Positions 33,278-43,298 of a stretch of DNA of 64,000 nucleotides are shown here, in pieces; the first letter of the stretch is position 1; each line of letters begins with the position of its first letter. Position numbers and translations under genes: made by a program. The notes under the pieces were generated by a model. That model made no database searches. It saw only the letters and a program-made list of their open reading frames with translations, and was not told the DNA's origin. The DNA comes from Mycoplasmopsis agassizii (GTDB lineage Bacteria; Bacillota_I; Bacilli_A; Mycoplasmatales; Metamycoplasmataceae), in assembly GCF_002276225.1 (NCBI RefSeq), contig NZ_NQNY01000004.1:1-64000 (forward strand), written 5' to 3'.

Positions 33278-34030
33278 ATGTTTTCAGTTTTAATATGAAT
33301 AATCTTTGGTTTTACCTTTCTATTTCATCTATTTCCGTTCGGCATTTTATATTTAACAAGAGGATTAATTCCTTACCTAAGTGATAAAGTTACCAAATTT
33401 ATGAAAAATAATAAAATTGCTTATACAACTGGATATGTAAAAGGTAAATATACTAATAAATTACTTAGAGATGTAGTTATTTTTGAATTATTTTTAATTA
33501 TTTTTTTCTCTTTTATTCCGTTAATTTTTATTTCAATTAGTTATTCAGTACATTTAAACCTAATATATTTTGGACAAAATATAAATGCAACTGCTGAAAA
33601 AATAATTTTTGGTTTAACAGGATTTTCAATTTTGTTATATTGGTTTTTAATGTCTTTTTTAGTTAAAAAAAATAAAACAATTAGGGTTATTGATTTTAAT
33701 AATTTGAAATCTAGATTTAGTAAAAAAGAATTAGAAGATTTATATGAAAAAATTAATGTAATGCCAGATTATTATGGTGTTCAAAATATATATTTAAAAC
33801 AAATTGTAAAATGAGATAAGAAAATATTAAAGAAACTAAAATCTAAAAATACATTAAGTGATAAATACAATTTGTATATTTTTTAAATTACTTACGTATG
33901 AGAAAAGGTCAAAATGTATCAACTTGAAGAATTATACGTGCTTAATAACATCGGATTATTAAACTCCTATGCGAAGAAAGTATTTAATAAAATTTTTGAA
34001 GAAGACATAAAAAATTTAGTATTCAATTAA
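33278..34030 (+). pseudogene. Family B membrane protein interrupted by one stop codon
   Basis: The frame opens with AGAGGGAGA plus ATG and gives 202 residues closely like the intact copy at 35565 (MFSVLIW, TGYVKGKYTNKLLRD, EKIIFGLTGF, SDKYNLYIF). It then meets TAA at 33884-33886. The same frame continues for another 48 codons and ends with LLNSYAKKVFNKIFEEDI, matching the C-terminus of 35565. There the codon at this place is TCA, so one base change (TCA to TAA) explains the break. Either it is a recent pseudogene or a shortened protein is made. Confidence 0.75.
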
Positions 34031-34254
34031 TTTATCTTATAAACTTATTCAATTTGCATATAAGAGAATTTAAATATTTTAAATATGCTTACTCTAGAAA
34101 TTTCAAATTAATTTATTTGTTAAATAGTCAAATTTAATGAGTTATTCTAAATCACAAATCATTTACTGCTTTCATTTTTTTACACTTAGTTATCACTAAA
34201 TTAAGATTTAACACTGATATTTTAATATATAAAAATAAAAAGATTATTTCAAGT
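34031..34254. other. Intergenic stretch, nothing identified
   Basis: About 220 AT-rich bases between the interrupted family B gene and the promoter block of the 34392 gene. No reading frame with a start signal is visible. Confidence 0.4.
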
Positions 34255-34300
34255 CTTTTTTGCAAAAATAATATAATATAACAGTTACCTAATCATTATT
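34255..34300 (+). repeat. Promoter-region repeat, copy 1
   Basis: A block with TTTTTTGCAAAAATAATATAA, then ATAACAGT, TACCTAATCATTAT closely resembles the block at 37253-37298. Both contain a TATAAT-like -10 at the same place and precede genes of the same array, so this is a duplicated promoter region. Here it lies about 95 bases before the ATG at 34392. Confidence 0.5.
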
Positions 34301-34391
34301 AAATTTTGAATGAAAATCTAGTACTCATTATTTTTTATACCTTATCTAATAATTGTTTCTTAACAAACAATAAATTCATAAAGGAATAATA

Positions 34392-35564
34392 ATGAAAAAA
34401 AGTATTATTAAAGGTGCAATAAGCACCATCTCACTTATCAGTTTGGTTGCAGCAGGTGCAACCAGTTTTCTTAGTGCATCTCAATTTCAACCAAGCATAA
34501 CTTTAAAAGAAAAACCCTATATCATTCAAAATGAAACCTTAAAAGAAAAACCTTATGTTATTCAAAATTATATTCAAGAAAACCCTCTTTTAAATGAACC
34601 TAAAAAAGAAATAATTTCTTTTGCTTCGAAATATTTAGAAAGTTTTATTTACGGAACTTATGATACTGAAAAACCCGGATATAACAGAGCTCATCCAGGA
34701 GTACCCTTGGAACCCATCGAAGAAATACAGTTACCTAAACTTTTTGAATCTAGAGCTTATATAGATAATTTAACTCCTCATGAAAAAGAAATATTTTTTG
34801 ATGTATTAAATGATGCTATAAAAGAACTAATTGATGCTGGTGATATATATGACAAAGAAAAAACATCTGAAATATTTACTAAATATGGGAAAATGCTTCC
34901 TTCATTAAACAAAAAAGCATTTCAAATATATATTACCGATGTGAAAACAAAACACTTTCAGAAAATACATGATGAGGAATTAAGAAAACGAAAATTAGAA
35001 TTAAAAAAGCTTGAAGAAAAAGCTAAAGCAGATTTGGCAGAATCACAAAGAAAGCTTAGAGAATCTCAGATTGTAGAAAGTCAAAACAATAGTGTTAGTA
35101 CTTCATCAATAGAATCTAAAATTAGAGAAAAAGATTATATGCTAAAAATTGCTGATCAATTAAGCATAGCAAAAAATGTATTTATAGGAGCATCTGCTGT
35201 TGCTGTTGCTGGAATAGCATTTTATGGTCTATTAGTTGCTCCAACCCTTGGATTTGCAGCAATACCTCTTGGAATTGTCACAGCTGCAGCAGGGTTGTTT
35301 TCTGTTGCTGCTGCAACATTATCTACTGCGGAAAATGGTATTAGAAATAATTATCAACAAGCTATAAGTAACTTAAGACTTGGATACGACATGATAACAG
35401 ATGGATTCTCATTTGCTCATTCTATAGCAACAATATTAACAGGTATTTTAACTGCAACAAGTGCGATTTCTGTTGCTGCTGCACCATTTGTAGCAGGAGT
35501 GAGTTTGATTATTCCGACCGTAAGTTTTGCTTTAAGTTTCGTTAATAATTGAAGGAATATTTAG
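34392..35564 (+). CDS. Secreted protein with hydrophobic C-terminal half, 390 aa
   Basis: The architecture is like the 1714 gene: a basic N-terminus and hydrophobic signal segment (about 8-30) without a lipobox, a tandem 12-residue repeat TLKEKPYIIQNE/TLKEKPYVIQNY (37-60), a hydrophilic region, a Lys/Glu coiled coil (about 195-235), and from about 258 on Ala/Val/Gly-rich hydrophobic segments in two groups. TGA is the fourth codon from the end (Trp), and the stop TAG is directly followed by the ATG of the family B gene at 35565. AAAGGA precedes the ATG. I know no family. Insertion into a membrane is a structural inference only. Confidence 0.75.
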
Positions 35565-36326
35565 ATGTTTTCAGTTTTAATATGGTTAATATTAGGTTTT
35601 ACTTTCTTAATTTATTTAGTTCCATTAGGAGCATTATTCATAACTAAAGGTTTAATTACAAATGTTAATAACAGAATTATGAATCTTTTAAAAACTAATA
35701 AAATTCCATTTATAACTGGTTATGTTACAGGAAAATATAGTCATCAACTCCTTCGAAATGTAATTATAGGCGAATGATTTTTAATTATTTTCTTCTCTTT
35801 CATACCCTTCGTTTTTATATCAGTTGCTTATTCAATAAATATAAATATTTTATATATTAAAATGAAGCAAAATATAAATATTACTATTGAAAAAGTAGTT
35901 TTTGGTTTAACAGGATTTTTTACAATAATCTATTGATTATTGATGTCTTTGGTGGTTAAAAGAAATAAAAAACTCAGACTAATTAATTTAAATGTTTCAA
36001 CAAATCAGTTTAGAAAAAGCGAATTAAAAAATTTATATCTAGAAATGAATGCAATACAAGATAATTATGATGATTTAAACGTATATTACAAAATCATCGT
36101 ATGATGAGATAAGCGCATAATAAAAAAATTGGAAACTGAAAATACTTTGAACAATAAATATAATTTGTATATTTTTTCAGTCAACCACATAGCAACAAAT
36201 ATAAAATTTTATCCACCTGAAAAGGGGGAAATAAGTGATGCTAGATTTTTAAATTCATATGCAAAGAAAGTATTTAATACTATTTTTGAAAAAGAAATAA
36301 TGATTTGAAAACCTACTGAAAAATAA
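35565..36326 (+). CDS. Family B membrane protein, intact copy, 253 aa
   Basis: Shows the family B pattern in full: an N-terminal helix (about 4-27), ITGYVTGKYSHQLLRN (about 49-64), helices at about 70-95 and 113-135 with EKVVFGLTGF between, then a soluble C-terminal domain (about 140-253) with NNKYNLYIF and NSYAKKVFNTIFEKEI. It starts directly after the TAG of the secreted protein gene (no spacer), so translation is probably coupled. It is the reference for reading the nonsense copy at 33278. Confidence 0.75.
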
Positions 36327-36423
36327 AAATTTTATTTCGTAATTTTTATAATTAGAAATTATAAATAAAAATCTTTAACACATTTTTGGATATTGTATCA
36401 TCGTTAAGTAAAGGCGTATAAAT

Positions 36424-37173
36424 ATGTTTAAACCTAGTCTATGAGTTATTTTTGTAGTTTTTAGCCTGCTCCCAGAAGTATTATTTATACTTCAACTTTT
36501 TTGAATTAACAAATTTATTTTAAAATTTTTAAATCGTATTAAAGATGATTTAACTATGATTGGTGTTCCGTTTTTAACACTCTATGTAAGTGGTAAATTT
36601 TCAAATTCTATAATTAAGCAATTCTTTTTTATTGAGTTGTTCTTTTCATTTATAGTTTCACTTTTTCCAATTATTTATATGTCACTTTTTTATTGAACAC
36701 AAATTAAATTCATATCTCAGGATCAAAATATCTTTGTAGAACAATTAGTTTATGGCTTGTCAGGTCTTTATGCAATAATCTTATTTAGTTTATTGTTATT
36801 AAAAACTAGAAGTAATCATAAGTTCAGAGTTAGTTATATTTTGAACAACACAAATATTTTTAAGAAGGCTGATTTTAGTGCTTTTTATGAAAAAATAAAA
36901 AATATAAAACATGAACTTGGAGAGCCAGACTTAAGTAATGGAATGTTAGGGATGCAACAAAAGCTTGTTTACAAAAAACTCTATTCAAAAAAGATAAAAA
37001 CCTTTAATGATAAATATAACTTATACATTGTGGCTACTATCAGTATGATAAGAGTACTATCTAGATTTTATTCGAAAAATTCTGTACTTAGTTATGATAT
37101 ATTTGTGCTTGCATATGCCAAAAATATTTTTAAGAAAATATTTGAATACGAAATTCATAGATGATATAACTAA
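36424..37173 (+). CDS. Family B membrane protein, 249 aa
   Basis: Paralog with LTLYVSGKFSNSIIKQ, EQLVYGLSGLYAII, NDKYNLYIV and AYAKNIFKKIFEYEI in the same order as the other copies. It has three membrane segments and a soluble C-terminal half. AAAGG lies about 10 bases before the ATG. A 97-base gap from the previous gene, without a terminator, suggests the same transcript. Trp codons are mostly TGA. Confidence 0.72.
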
Positions 37174-37252
37174 AAATTTTTTATTCATTCAATGATTTGA
37201 TTTAAATTCTTCAACTACTAATTAACTATAAAAAGAACATCTTTTAATTTAC

Positions 37253-37298
37253 TCTTTTTGCAAAAATTATATAATTTAATTGTCATCTAATTGCTATT
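37253..37298 (+). repeat. Promoter-region repeat, copy 2
   Basis: CTTTTTGCAAAAATTATATAA, then TTTAATTGTCATCTAATTGC, is similar to the block at 34255-34300, including the -10 TATAAT. It lies 90-130 bases before a short frame at 37385 and the broken family B gene at 37515. Confidence 0.5.
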
Positions 37299-37384
37299 AC
37301 AATTTTAGCTAAATTTTAAATTTATGATTCTGTTTTCTTATTGATGGTAATTTCTTGACAAATAGAAATTTAAGGGATGCAATA

Positions 37385-37522
37385 ATGCAAATGCAATTTA
37401 TCAAAAATAAGATCAATAATAATTTATCTATTAAATCACTATTCACTTTTAAAAATATTCTTTTGAAAGTAAATTTGATTTTTAATATTGTAATCAACAT
37501 AAAAGGAAATATAAATGTTTAG
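37385..37522 (+). CDS. Doubtful small frame, 45 aa
   Basis: AAGGGA stands 7-9 bases before an ATG in a frame of 45 codons, basic and Asn/Ile-rich, which overlaps the start of the 37515 gene. It occupies the place where the large secreted protein gene (34392) stands after the first promoter repeat, so it could be a decayed remnant of such a gene or just chance. I see no similarity strong enough to decide. Confidence 0.25.
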   Translation: MQMQFIKNKINNNLSIKSLFTFKNILLKVNLIFNIVINIKGNINV

Positions 37523-38263
37523 TTTATATGATTGAATAGTTATTTTTGTCGCAGGATTTTCTCACAACATAATTTCTATATTTTATTTATTTATCATGAA
37601 TAAACTAATTTTATGACAAAAAAACAGGATTACAACTTTACTTCATGATAATGATATTCCTATAATTACATTTTTTGTAAAAGGGGTTCTTATTAACTCA
37701 AAGATAAGACAGATATTCGTTATAGAAATGTTCATTTGATTTTTTACATGAGTAACACCATTGATGATTATATCTATTTATTTTTGAATAGATGTTGAAT
37801 TTATTTCTGATAATCAGGATATCCTATCTGAAAAAATAGTTTATGGTTTAACAGGAGTTTATTCATTTGTAATTTTAGTTTTAACTTGAATTAAGATAAT
37901 CAAAAATCATAGAGAAAGAGAAACATATTTATGGACTAATACCTTAGTTTTGATGGAGCTAATTTAATTGAATTTTATAATAAGATAAAAGAAATTACCT
38001 ATGATTTAGATAACTTTAAAATTAACTCTCGTATCTATGAAATACACAAAAGTGCTTTGAAAAGGAATGTTCAATCAGGTAAATTTAAGACTCTTCACGA
38101 CAAATATAATTTATATCTTTCAACAGTATTTCGAATGACTAGAATGATCAATTTATTTGCTTTAAAAAACTCTAATATTGAAGATGATGGCTTTTTATTA
38201 GGTTTTGCAAAATATGTTTTTTTACAGGTTTTTAAAAATGAAGTTAATCAATGACAGAAATAA
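37515..38263 (+). pseudogene. Family B membrane protein with frameshift
   Basis: The first frame (37515-37967, 150 aa) carries the membrane half: ITFFVKGVLINSKIRQ and EKIVYGLTGVYSFV. It then runs out of frame after about 37940. The remaining half continues in another frame from about 37940 to 38263 with NLIEFYNKIKE, HDKYNLYLSTVF and FAKYVFLQVFKNEV, all in family B order. A single insertion or deletion near 37940 explains it. An IS30 transposase gene lies directly downstream. Confidence 0.75.
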
Positions 38264-38301
38264 TTTCCGTGTTTTAGAAATATTAATAATTAACCAAAAA
38301 T

Positions 38302-38326
38302 AGGGTAGCAATGATGTTACCTTATT
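38302..38326 (+). terminator. Probable terminator
   Basis: GGTAGCA/TGTTACC (one G-T pair) with a short loop is followed by TTATTTT, about 40 bases after the broken family B gene. Confidence 0.5.
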
Positions 38327-38438
38327 TTCATGTTTAAAATTTAGTGAAAAATGTATAATTAAAGAAATATCTGCTGAATTGTAATATCTAGCTCAATCAG
38401 AAAGGTTGGGAAGATATTTTTTTATAATATCATATAGT

Positions 38439-39416
38439 ATGTTGTATAAACGATTAGGTATTCAAGAAAGATTTGCAATTCAAATACTTTTGAGAGAAGG
38501 AAATAACATTACAGAAATATCTAGAAAACTAGATAAAGATAAATCTACAATATCTAGAGAAATAAGAATAAATTCAAGTCACGGTGAGTATGATTCTGCT
38601 AAAGCTGAACAAAAAGCCAATGAAAGAAAACATAAAAATTTTCAAACATTTGAGGGCAAGTATAAGGTGTTTGCTAAATATTTAATAGACAATTATAAAC
38701 CTGAGACTAAGAGCATAAAAGTCATTATTCATAGTTTTAAAGATAAACAGCCAAATGAACCTGTGCCATGCTGAAAGACTGTTTACAACTGAGCTAACTC
38801 AGGTAATTGGTTCATTAAAAGAGACAATCTCTTAAGAAATGAATACAAACATAGAAAAAAACCTAAAATTTCTTACTACTCGAAATTTAAACATTTATGA
38901 GTTTTGCCCATATGGTTAAGACCTGATTATATCAATGACAGAAGGAAATTCGGTCATTGAGAAATTGATTTAATTATTGGTAAAAAAGACTCAAATAGCA
39001 AAAATTTAATGAATTTGACAGAAAGATTAAGTAGAAAATCTTTTGTTATTCATGTTGATTCTAAGAAACCACAAGAAATTAATGAAAAACTCTCAATACT
39101 TATAAATGAAGAAAATTTGTTTGTAAAATCAATTACTGTTGATAATGGCTTAGAATTTTCAAAGCTAAATGAAGTAGTTCAAGAACTAAAAATAATGATT
39201 TATTATTGTGGGCCGTATGCTTCTTTTCAAAGAGGCTCCAACGAAAATTGAAATGGATTAATTAGAAGGTTTTACAAAAAAGGTACAGATTTTAGTTTTG
39301 TTTCAAAAAATGAATTGAAGATTGTTGAAGATGAAATCAACAGCATGCCTAGAGAAATTTTAGGGTGAAAATCTAGCAACAAAGTCTATGACTATTATAT
39401 GAATTTAATGAAGTAA
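38439..39416 (+). mobile_element. IS30 family transposase, 325 aa
   Basis: A DDE transposase that appears complete. Seen: the N-terminal helix-turn-helix typical of IS30 (FAIQILLREGNN then ITEISRKLDKDKSTISREI), the first acidic site GHWEIDLIIG, the second Asp in TVDNGLEF, and the Glu in RGSNENWNGLIRR. Trp codons are TGA, so it is adapted to mollicutes. The ATG at 38439 fits the family N-terminus; an in-frame TTG at 38406 would add 11 residues. I could not find terminal inverted repeats or a target duplication, so the element ends are not given. It sits inside the family B array. Confidence 0.88.
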
Positions 39417-39655
39417 ATTAATGATTGCGCAGCAAACAGTTTTTAGTTCTCTAAAGACTATTTTCATAATGCAAAATCTAAAATAATTTGTTTAAATAAG
39501 CACTAAAAATGAATTTAAAAAATTTTTATTTGAAAATTGATGAATGTTTTATTTTAAGAATAAAAATTGATTATAATATCATTATAAACATTGAATTAAA
39601 TATTACAATTCAAGATAAATGATATAAATTTGGCATTAAAAGTAGAGTATTAAGC

Positions 39656-40414
39656 ATGATTGAAATAGTTGTATGAGTATTTTTTGGATTTACTTTTTTA
39701 TTTCCCTTACTAGCAATTTTAGCCAGCCTAAAATTGTTTAGAAATAGAGCACAAAAGAATAATAAAATGATTGAAACACGCTTAAAATGATTTAATATTT
39801 CATATATTACGCCTTTTGTTAATGGAAAAATTTCTAAAAGCAATAACATAGCATGAGCTTTTACAGAAATGTTTTTAGCTATTTTTCTTTCTACTATTCC
39901 ATTATCCTATTTTTCAATAGCTTATTTTATTTCACTAGAATTAATCTCGGATCAAAATTCAATCATCACCGAAAAAATTATTTATGGATTAACTGGTTTA
40001 GCAACAATTATTTTTTGAATTCTAGAATCAGTAAACACTTCTAAAAATTACAAAATTAATAAGAAGACAATAATGGATAATGCTGACTTGCTAACAAAGC
40101 AAAAACTAATAGACCTATTTAAAACTATAAGTTCAATACAATTAGATACAAAATCGTTAGGTGTAAAATATCGAGCCCTAGATATTCAAAATTTAAGATT
40201 TGCAAAGTCAATTTTTTTAAGAAAAGATGAAAATATATATGACAAGTACAACTTTTATTTTCAGTCAATGAATTATGCTACTCAGGCGATTTTACAAACA
40301 CCACTTAAAAATACAGGTGTAAGTAATAAAGATTACTTAAGTGCTTATTCAAAGAAAATGTTTTATTATATTTTTGAAGATGAAATAAAACACTGAAAAA
40401 TTTACTTAGATTAA
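39656..40414 (+). CDS. Family B membrane protein, 252 aa
   Basis: Last copy of the array, downstream of the IS: ITPFVNGKISKSNN, EKIIYGLTGLATII, YDKYNFYFQ and AYSKKMFYYIFEDEI. It has three membrane segments and a soluble C-terminal domain. TATAAT-like words stand 70-90 bases upstream (around 39572 and 39582), but there is only a weak ribosome binding site. It shares its motif order with the copies before the IS, so the IS interrupted an existing array. Confidence 0.72.
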
Positions 40415-40606
40415 TCTAAAAATATTTTTAACTACTTATTAGAATATTGGTTCCATTTAAAAGTCATCAATATTTTTTATTTAGGAAATTAATGCTAACA
40501 AAATTATATTTTAGTCAGTTTTTAAAACACAAAGTAAGCTAAAATTGACTTTAAAAATTAGTATAATTTTCTAGATATTTTTTAACAAAAGATACTAAAA
40601 ATTTAC

Positions 40607-40612
40607 TATAAT
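40607..40612 (+). promoter_or_regulatory. -10 of the tRNA-Arg transcript
   Basis: TATAAT, 12 bases before the tRNA 5' end. Confidence 0.5.
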
Positions 40613-40624
40613 AAAAAAACGGTT

Positions 40625-40701
40625 GATTGCGTAGCTCAGTTGGATAGAGCACGAGCCTTCTAAGCTTGTGGTCGGAGGTTCGAATCCTCTCGCGATCGCC
40701 A
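40625..40701 (+). tRNA. tRNA-Arg, anticodon TCT
   Basis: A 77-base cloverleaf: acceptor GATTGCG/CGCGATC (one T-G pair), D-arm GCTC...GAGC, anticodon loop CTTCTAA giving anticodon TCT (reads AGA/AGG, the main Arg codons here), T-arm with GGTTCGAATCC, and an encoded CCA. A T-run follows, then the next gene after 22 bases. Confidence 0.95.
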
Positions 40702-40722
40702 TTTTTTTTATTTAATAAACAT

Positions 40723-41334
40723 ATGGACAATTCATCAAAAGAACTTCAGTCTGAAATTGAAACTATTTTAGGACTTAATGAAGAAGTAAAAACTAAAATT
40801 TTTCTGCTTGAAAAATTAAAGTTTCAATTTGTTTTTCAACATGAACAAGATTTAATTGATGAAGCAATTGAAAAAGTTAAACTTGATAAGTTGGAAGATA
40901 ATTATTATAACTATCAAGAAATTTTATCTAATTTTCAAAGTTATCCAGATGAATTAGTAATTGATTCAATTAACGGAATACTAAAAAATGAAACATCTGA
41001 AATAGATAAAATCAAACAAATTTTTTATTCAGCTCACAAGCCTTCATTAAAATTTCATGCGCTAGATAAACTGATCAGATTAGAAGAAAATTTTGATTTT
41101 TTTTATAATCAAAAAATCTTTAATACAAAAGATATTTTACCTTTTAAAAAATCTTTAGCATATGTCAAGGTTAGTCAGTTACTGCAAAGTAATAATTTAA
41201 GTGAAGAACATATTCAGGATTTATTAAAAATTATTTTTAATGAAAAGGTTTTAATTGTTGATTATTTTTTGGATGAAAAGTACCAACAAAAAATCATTGA
41301 AACAGCAATGATTTTTTTAGATAAGATTAAATAA
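40723..41334 (+). CDS. Hypothetical helical protein, 203 aa
   Basis: No family recognised. Strongly helical, Glu/Lys/Leu-rich, with no membrane segment, no signal peptide and no Cys or Trp. The start ATG at 40723 is 22 bases after the tRNA; an in-frame upstream start would lie inside the tRNA and is rejected. There is no good ribosome binding site. It is likely co-transcribed with the tRNA. Confidence 0.6.
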   Translation: MDNSSKELQSEIETILGLNEEVKTKIFLLEKLKFQFVFQHEQDLIDEAIEKVKLDKLEDNYYNYQEILSNFQSYPDELVIDSINGILKNETSEIDKIKQIFYSAHKPSLKFHALDKLIRLEENFDFFYNQKIFNTKDILPFKKSLAYVKVSQLLQSNNLSEEHIQDLLKIIFNEKVLIVDYFLDEKYQQKIIETAMIFLDKIK

Positions 41335-41403
41335 AAAATATTCAGTTATTTAATATAATATAAATAATTTTTAAAATTTCAAAAAATTATGAAAGAGGAA
41401 ATC

Positions 41404-42858
41404 ATGACAAAAAGAACTATAGACAAAGAAAATAGTGAAATCGTTGTTGAAGTTTCTGTACCTTCTGCAGAATGAAAATCTGCACAAGAAAAAGCATTCA
41501 ACGAACTATTAAAAAGTGTAAGAATCGATGGTTTTAGACCTGGCTCAAAAAGCCCTGCTTTTAGAGAACAAGCAAGTAGAAGAATCTCTTCTCAGGCTAA
41601 ATGAGAAAAAGCAATTAATGAAAAATTTTTAAATAAATATTTACAAGTTGCTAATGAAAAAATCGATCCTTCAAAAGATACAATTTTAGATTCACCTAAC
41701 TATACAATTTCAAAAATTAGTGATGAACAATTAGAAATTAAATTTCTATATCCAATTTATCCTGAAATGGAGAAATTTAATTACACAGGTTTAAAAGTAA
41801 AATTAGGACACTTATCTCCTGATAAAAAAGACATTGAAGAAGCATTACAAGACTTCACTAGAAGACATGCAAAATGAGAATCAACAACTGAAAAAGCTAG
41901 TGAAGGTGATGAAATGGTTTTTGATTTTGTGGGTTCAATTGATGGAGTTGAATTTGATGGTGGATCTGCAGAAGATCACTCATTAAAAATCGGCGGTAAA
42001 ACATTTATCCCTGGTTTTGAAGAGCAACTTGTTGGATTAAAAACTGGTGATAAAAAAGATATCAAAGTTAGCTTCCCAACTGACTATTATGTATCTGAAT
42101 ATGCAGGAAAAGAAGCAGTTTTCGCTATTAATGTTAAAGATGTTAAAAAGCCAGGTACCATTGAATTAAACAAAGAATTTTTTGACAAAATTAGTCTTAA
42201 AGATGTAACTGATGAAAAATCTTTAAAAGAATATTTAAAGAAAAATCTTGAATCAGAAATTGCTGATAAAGCAATTGAAAAATTCAGAGCAGAAGCATTT
42301 GCTGAAATCAAAAAAGGTAGTGAAATTTTATATCCAAGAGCCCTAGTTTTACGTGAAATGTCAGCAATTAATAACCGTTTTGAAGATACTTTAAAACAAC
42401 AAGGATTAACTAGAGCAGAGTATCTAGAATACCTAAAATCTTCAGATGAAAAACTAGCAGAACAAATTAGAACTGAAGCTAAAAATTCTTTAACTGATCA
42501 ATTAATTTATGTTGAAATTTCACGTCGTGAAAAAATTAATGCAGCACAAAAAGATTATGATGCACACTATAAAAAATTAGCAGCAACATACAAAATGTCA
42601 TTAGAAACTGTTACAGGTGCTTTAACAAAAGAACAACTTCAAGCAACCATTGTTAACTTATTAGTAGCAGATAAATTAATTGAATTAAATGACAAAAAAG
42701 GTTTTGAAGAATTAACTAAATATCGTGAAGAGCAATCTAAAAAATACGATGAAATTCTTAAATCTTTAGAAGCAGAAAAACCTAAAACTGAAAAAGATTC
42801 TGAAACTAAAGCAGAACCTAAAAAGTCAACAAGTGCTAAAAAAACAACCAAAAAATAA
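41404..42858 (+). CDS. tig: Trigger factor, ribosome-associated chaperone, 484 aa
   Basis: A peptidyl-prolyl isomerase chaperone that binds nascent chains at the ribosome exit. Seen: an N-terminal ribosome-binding domain with the signature loop GFRPGSKSP (about 42-50; usually GFRKGKVP), a central FKBP-type isomerase domain (about 150-245) with DFVGSIDGVEF, GKTFIPGFEEQLVGL and VSFPTDYY, and a helical C-terminal domain with a Lys-rich tail. AGAGG precedes the ATG. TGA encodes three Trp. Confidence 0.95.
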
Positions 42859-42866
42859 TTTAAATT

Positions 42867-42897
42867 TAGAACTTGATTTAACAGGTTCTATTTTTTT
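42867..42897 (+). terminator. Terminator of tig
   Basis: TAGAACTTG/CAGGTTCTA (9 bp, one G-T pair) with a 6-base loop and seven T. Confidence 0.8.
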
Positions 42898-42927
42898 ATT
42901 TGTTAATTCAAAAATACTTTGAATTAA

Positions 42928-43239
42928 CTATTTTAATAGTTCATCAAGATATTTTTTAATTTCTTCAAGTTGTTCATGATTTGAAATTAATCATAATTCT
43001 TGATCATCTAAAACTGAATTAGACATAAAAATTATGTCTTCTTCAATTGCTTCTAAATCGATTTCTTGATCAGATTTTTCTACTTGTTTAAACATGATTT
43101 TAAACAAGGTATTTTTTAATCAAAAAGTTAAATCAATTGCTTTTATGTCGGCATTATCATTTAATTTATACTCGATTTTTTTCTCGTATAAATAATTAAT
43201 AAAATCCAGTTTTAATTTTTCTAAATCAGCGTTATACAT
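42928..43239 (-). CDS. Hypothetical small acidic protein, 103 aa
   Basis: No family recognised. Acidic and helical, with no signal peptide or membrane segment; two Trp by TGA. It lies between tig and secA on the opposite strand. Its stop overlaps the end of an 11-bp inverted repeat (GTTAATTCAAA/TTTGAATTAAC, 42902-42928) that may end both converging transcripts. Confidence 0.6.
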
Positions 43240-43298
43240 AATTTAATTTTATCTGAAATAATCAGGTTGCTTTTTTCTTTATAAAGTAAAATACTAAT

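Noticed and set aside
38264-39655. Terminal inverted repeats and target duplication of the IS30 element
   Set aside because: Several partial matches were compared on both sides; none was better than expected in AT-rich DNA, so no ends are reported.
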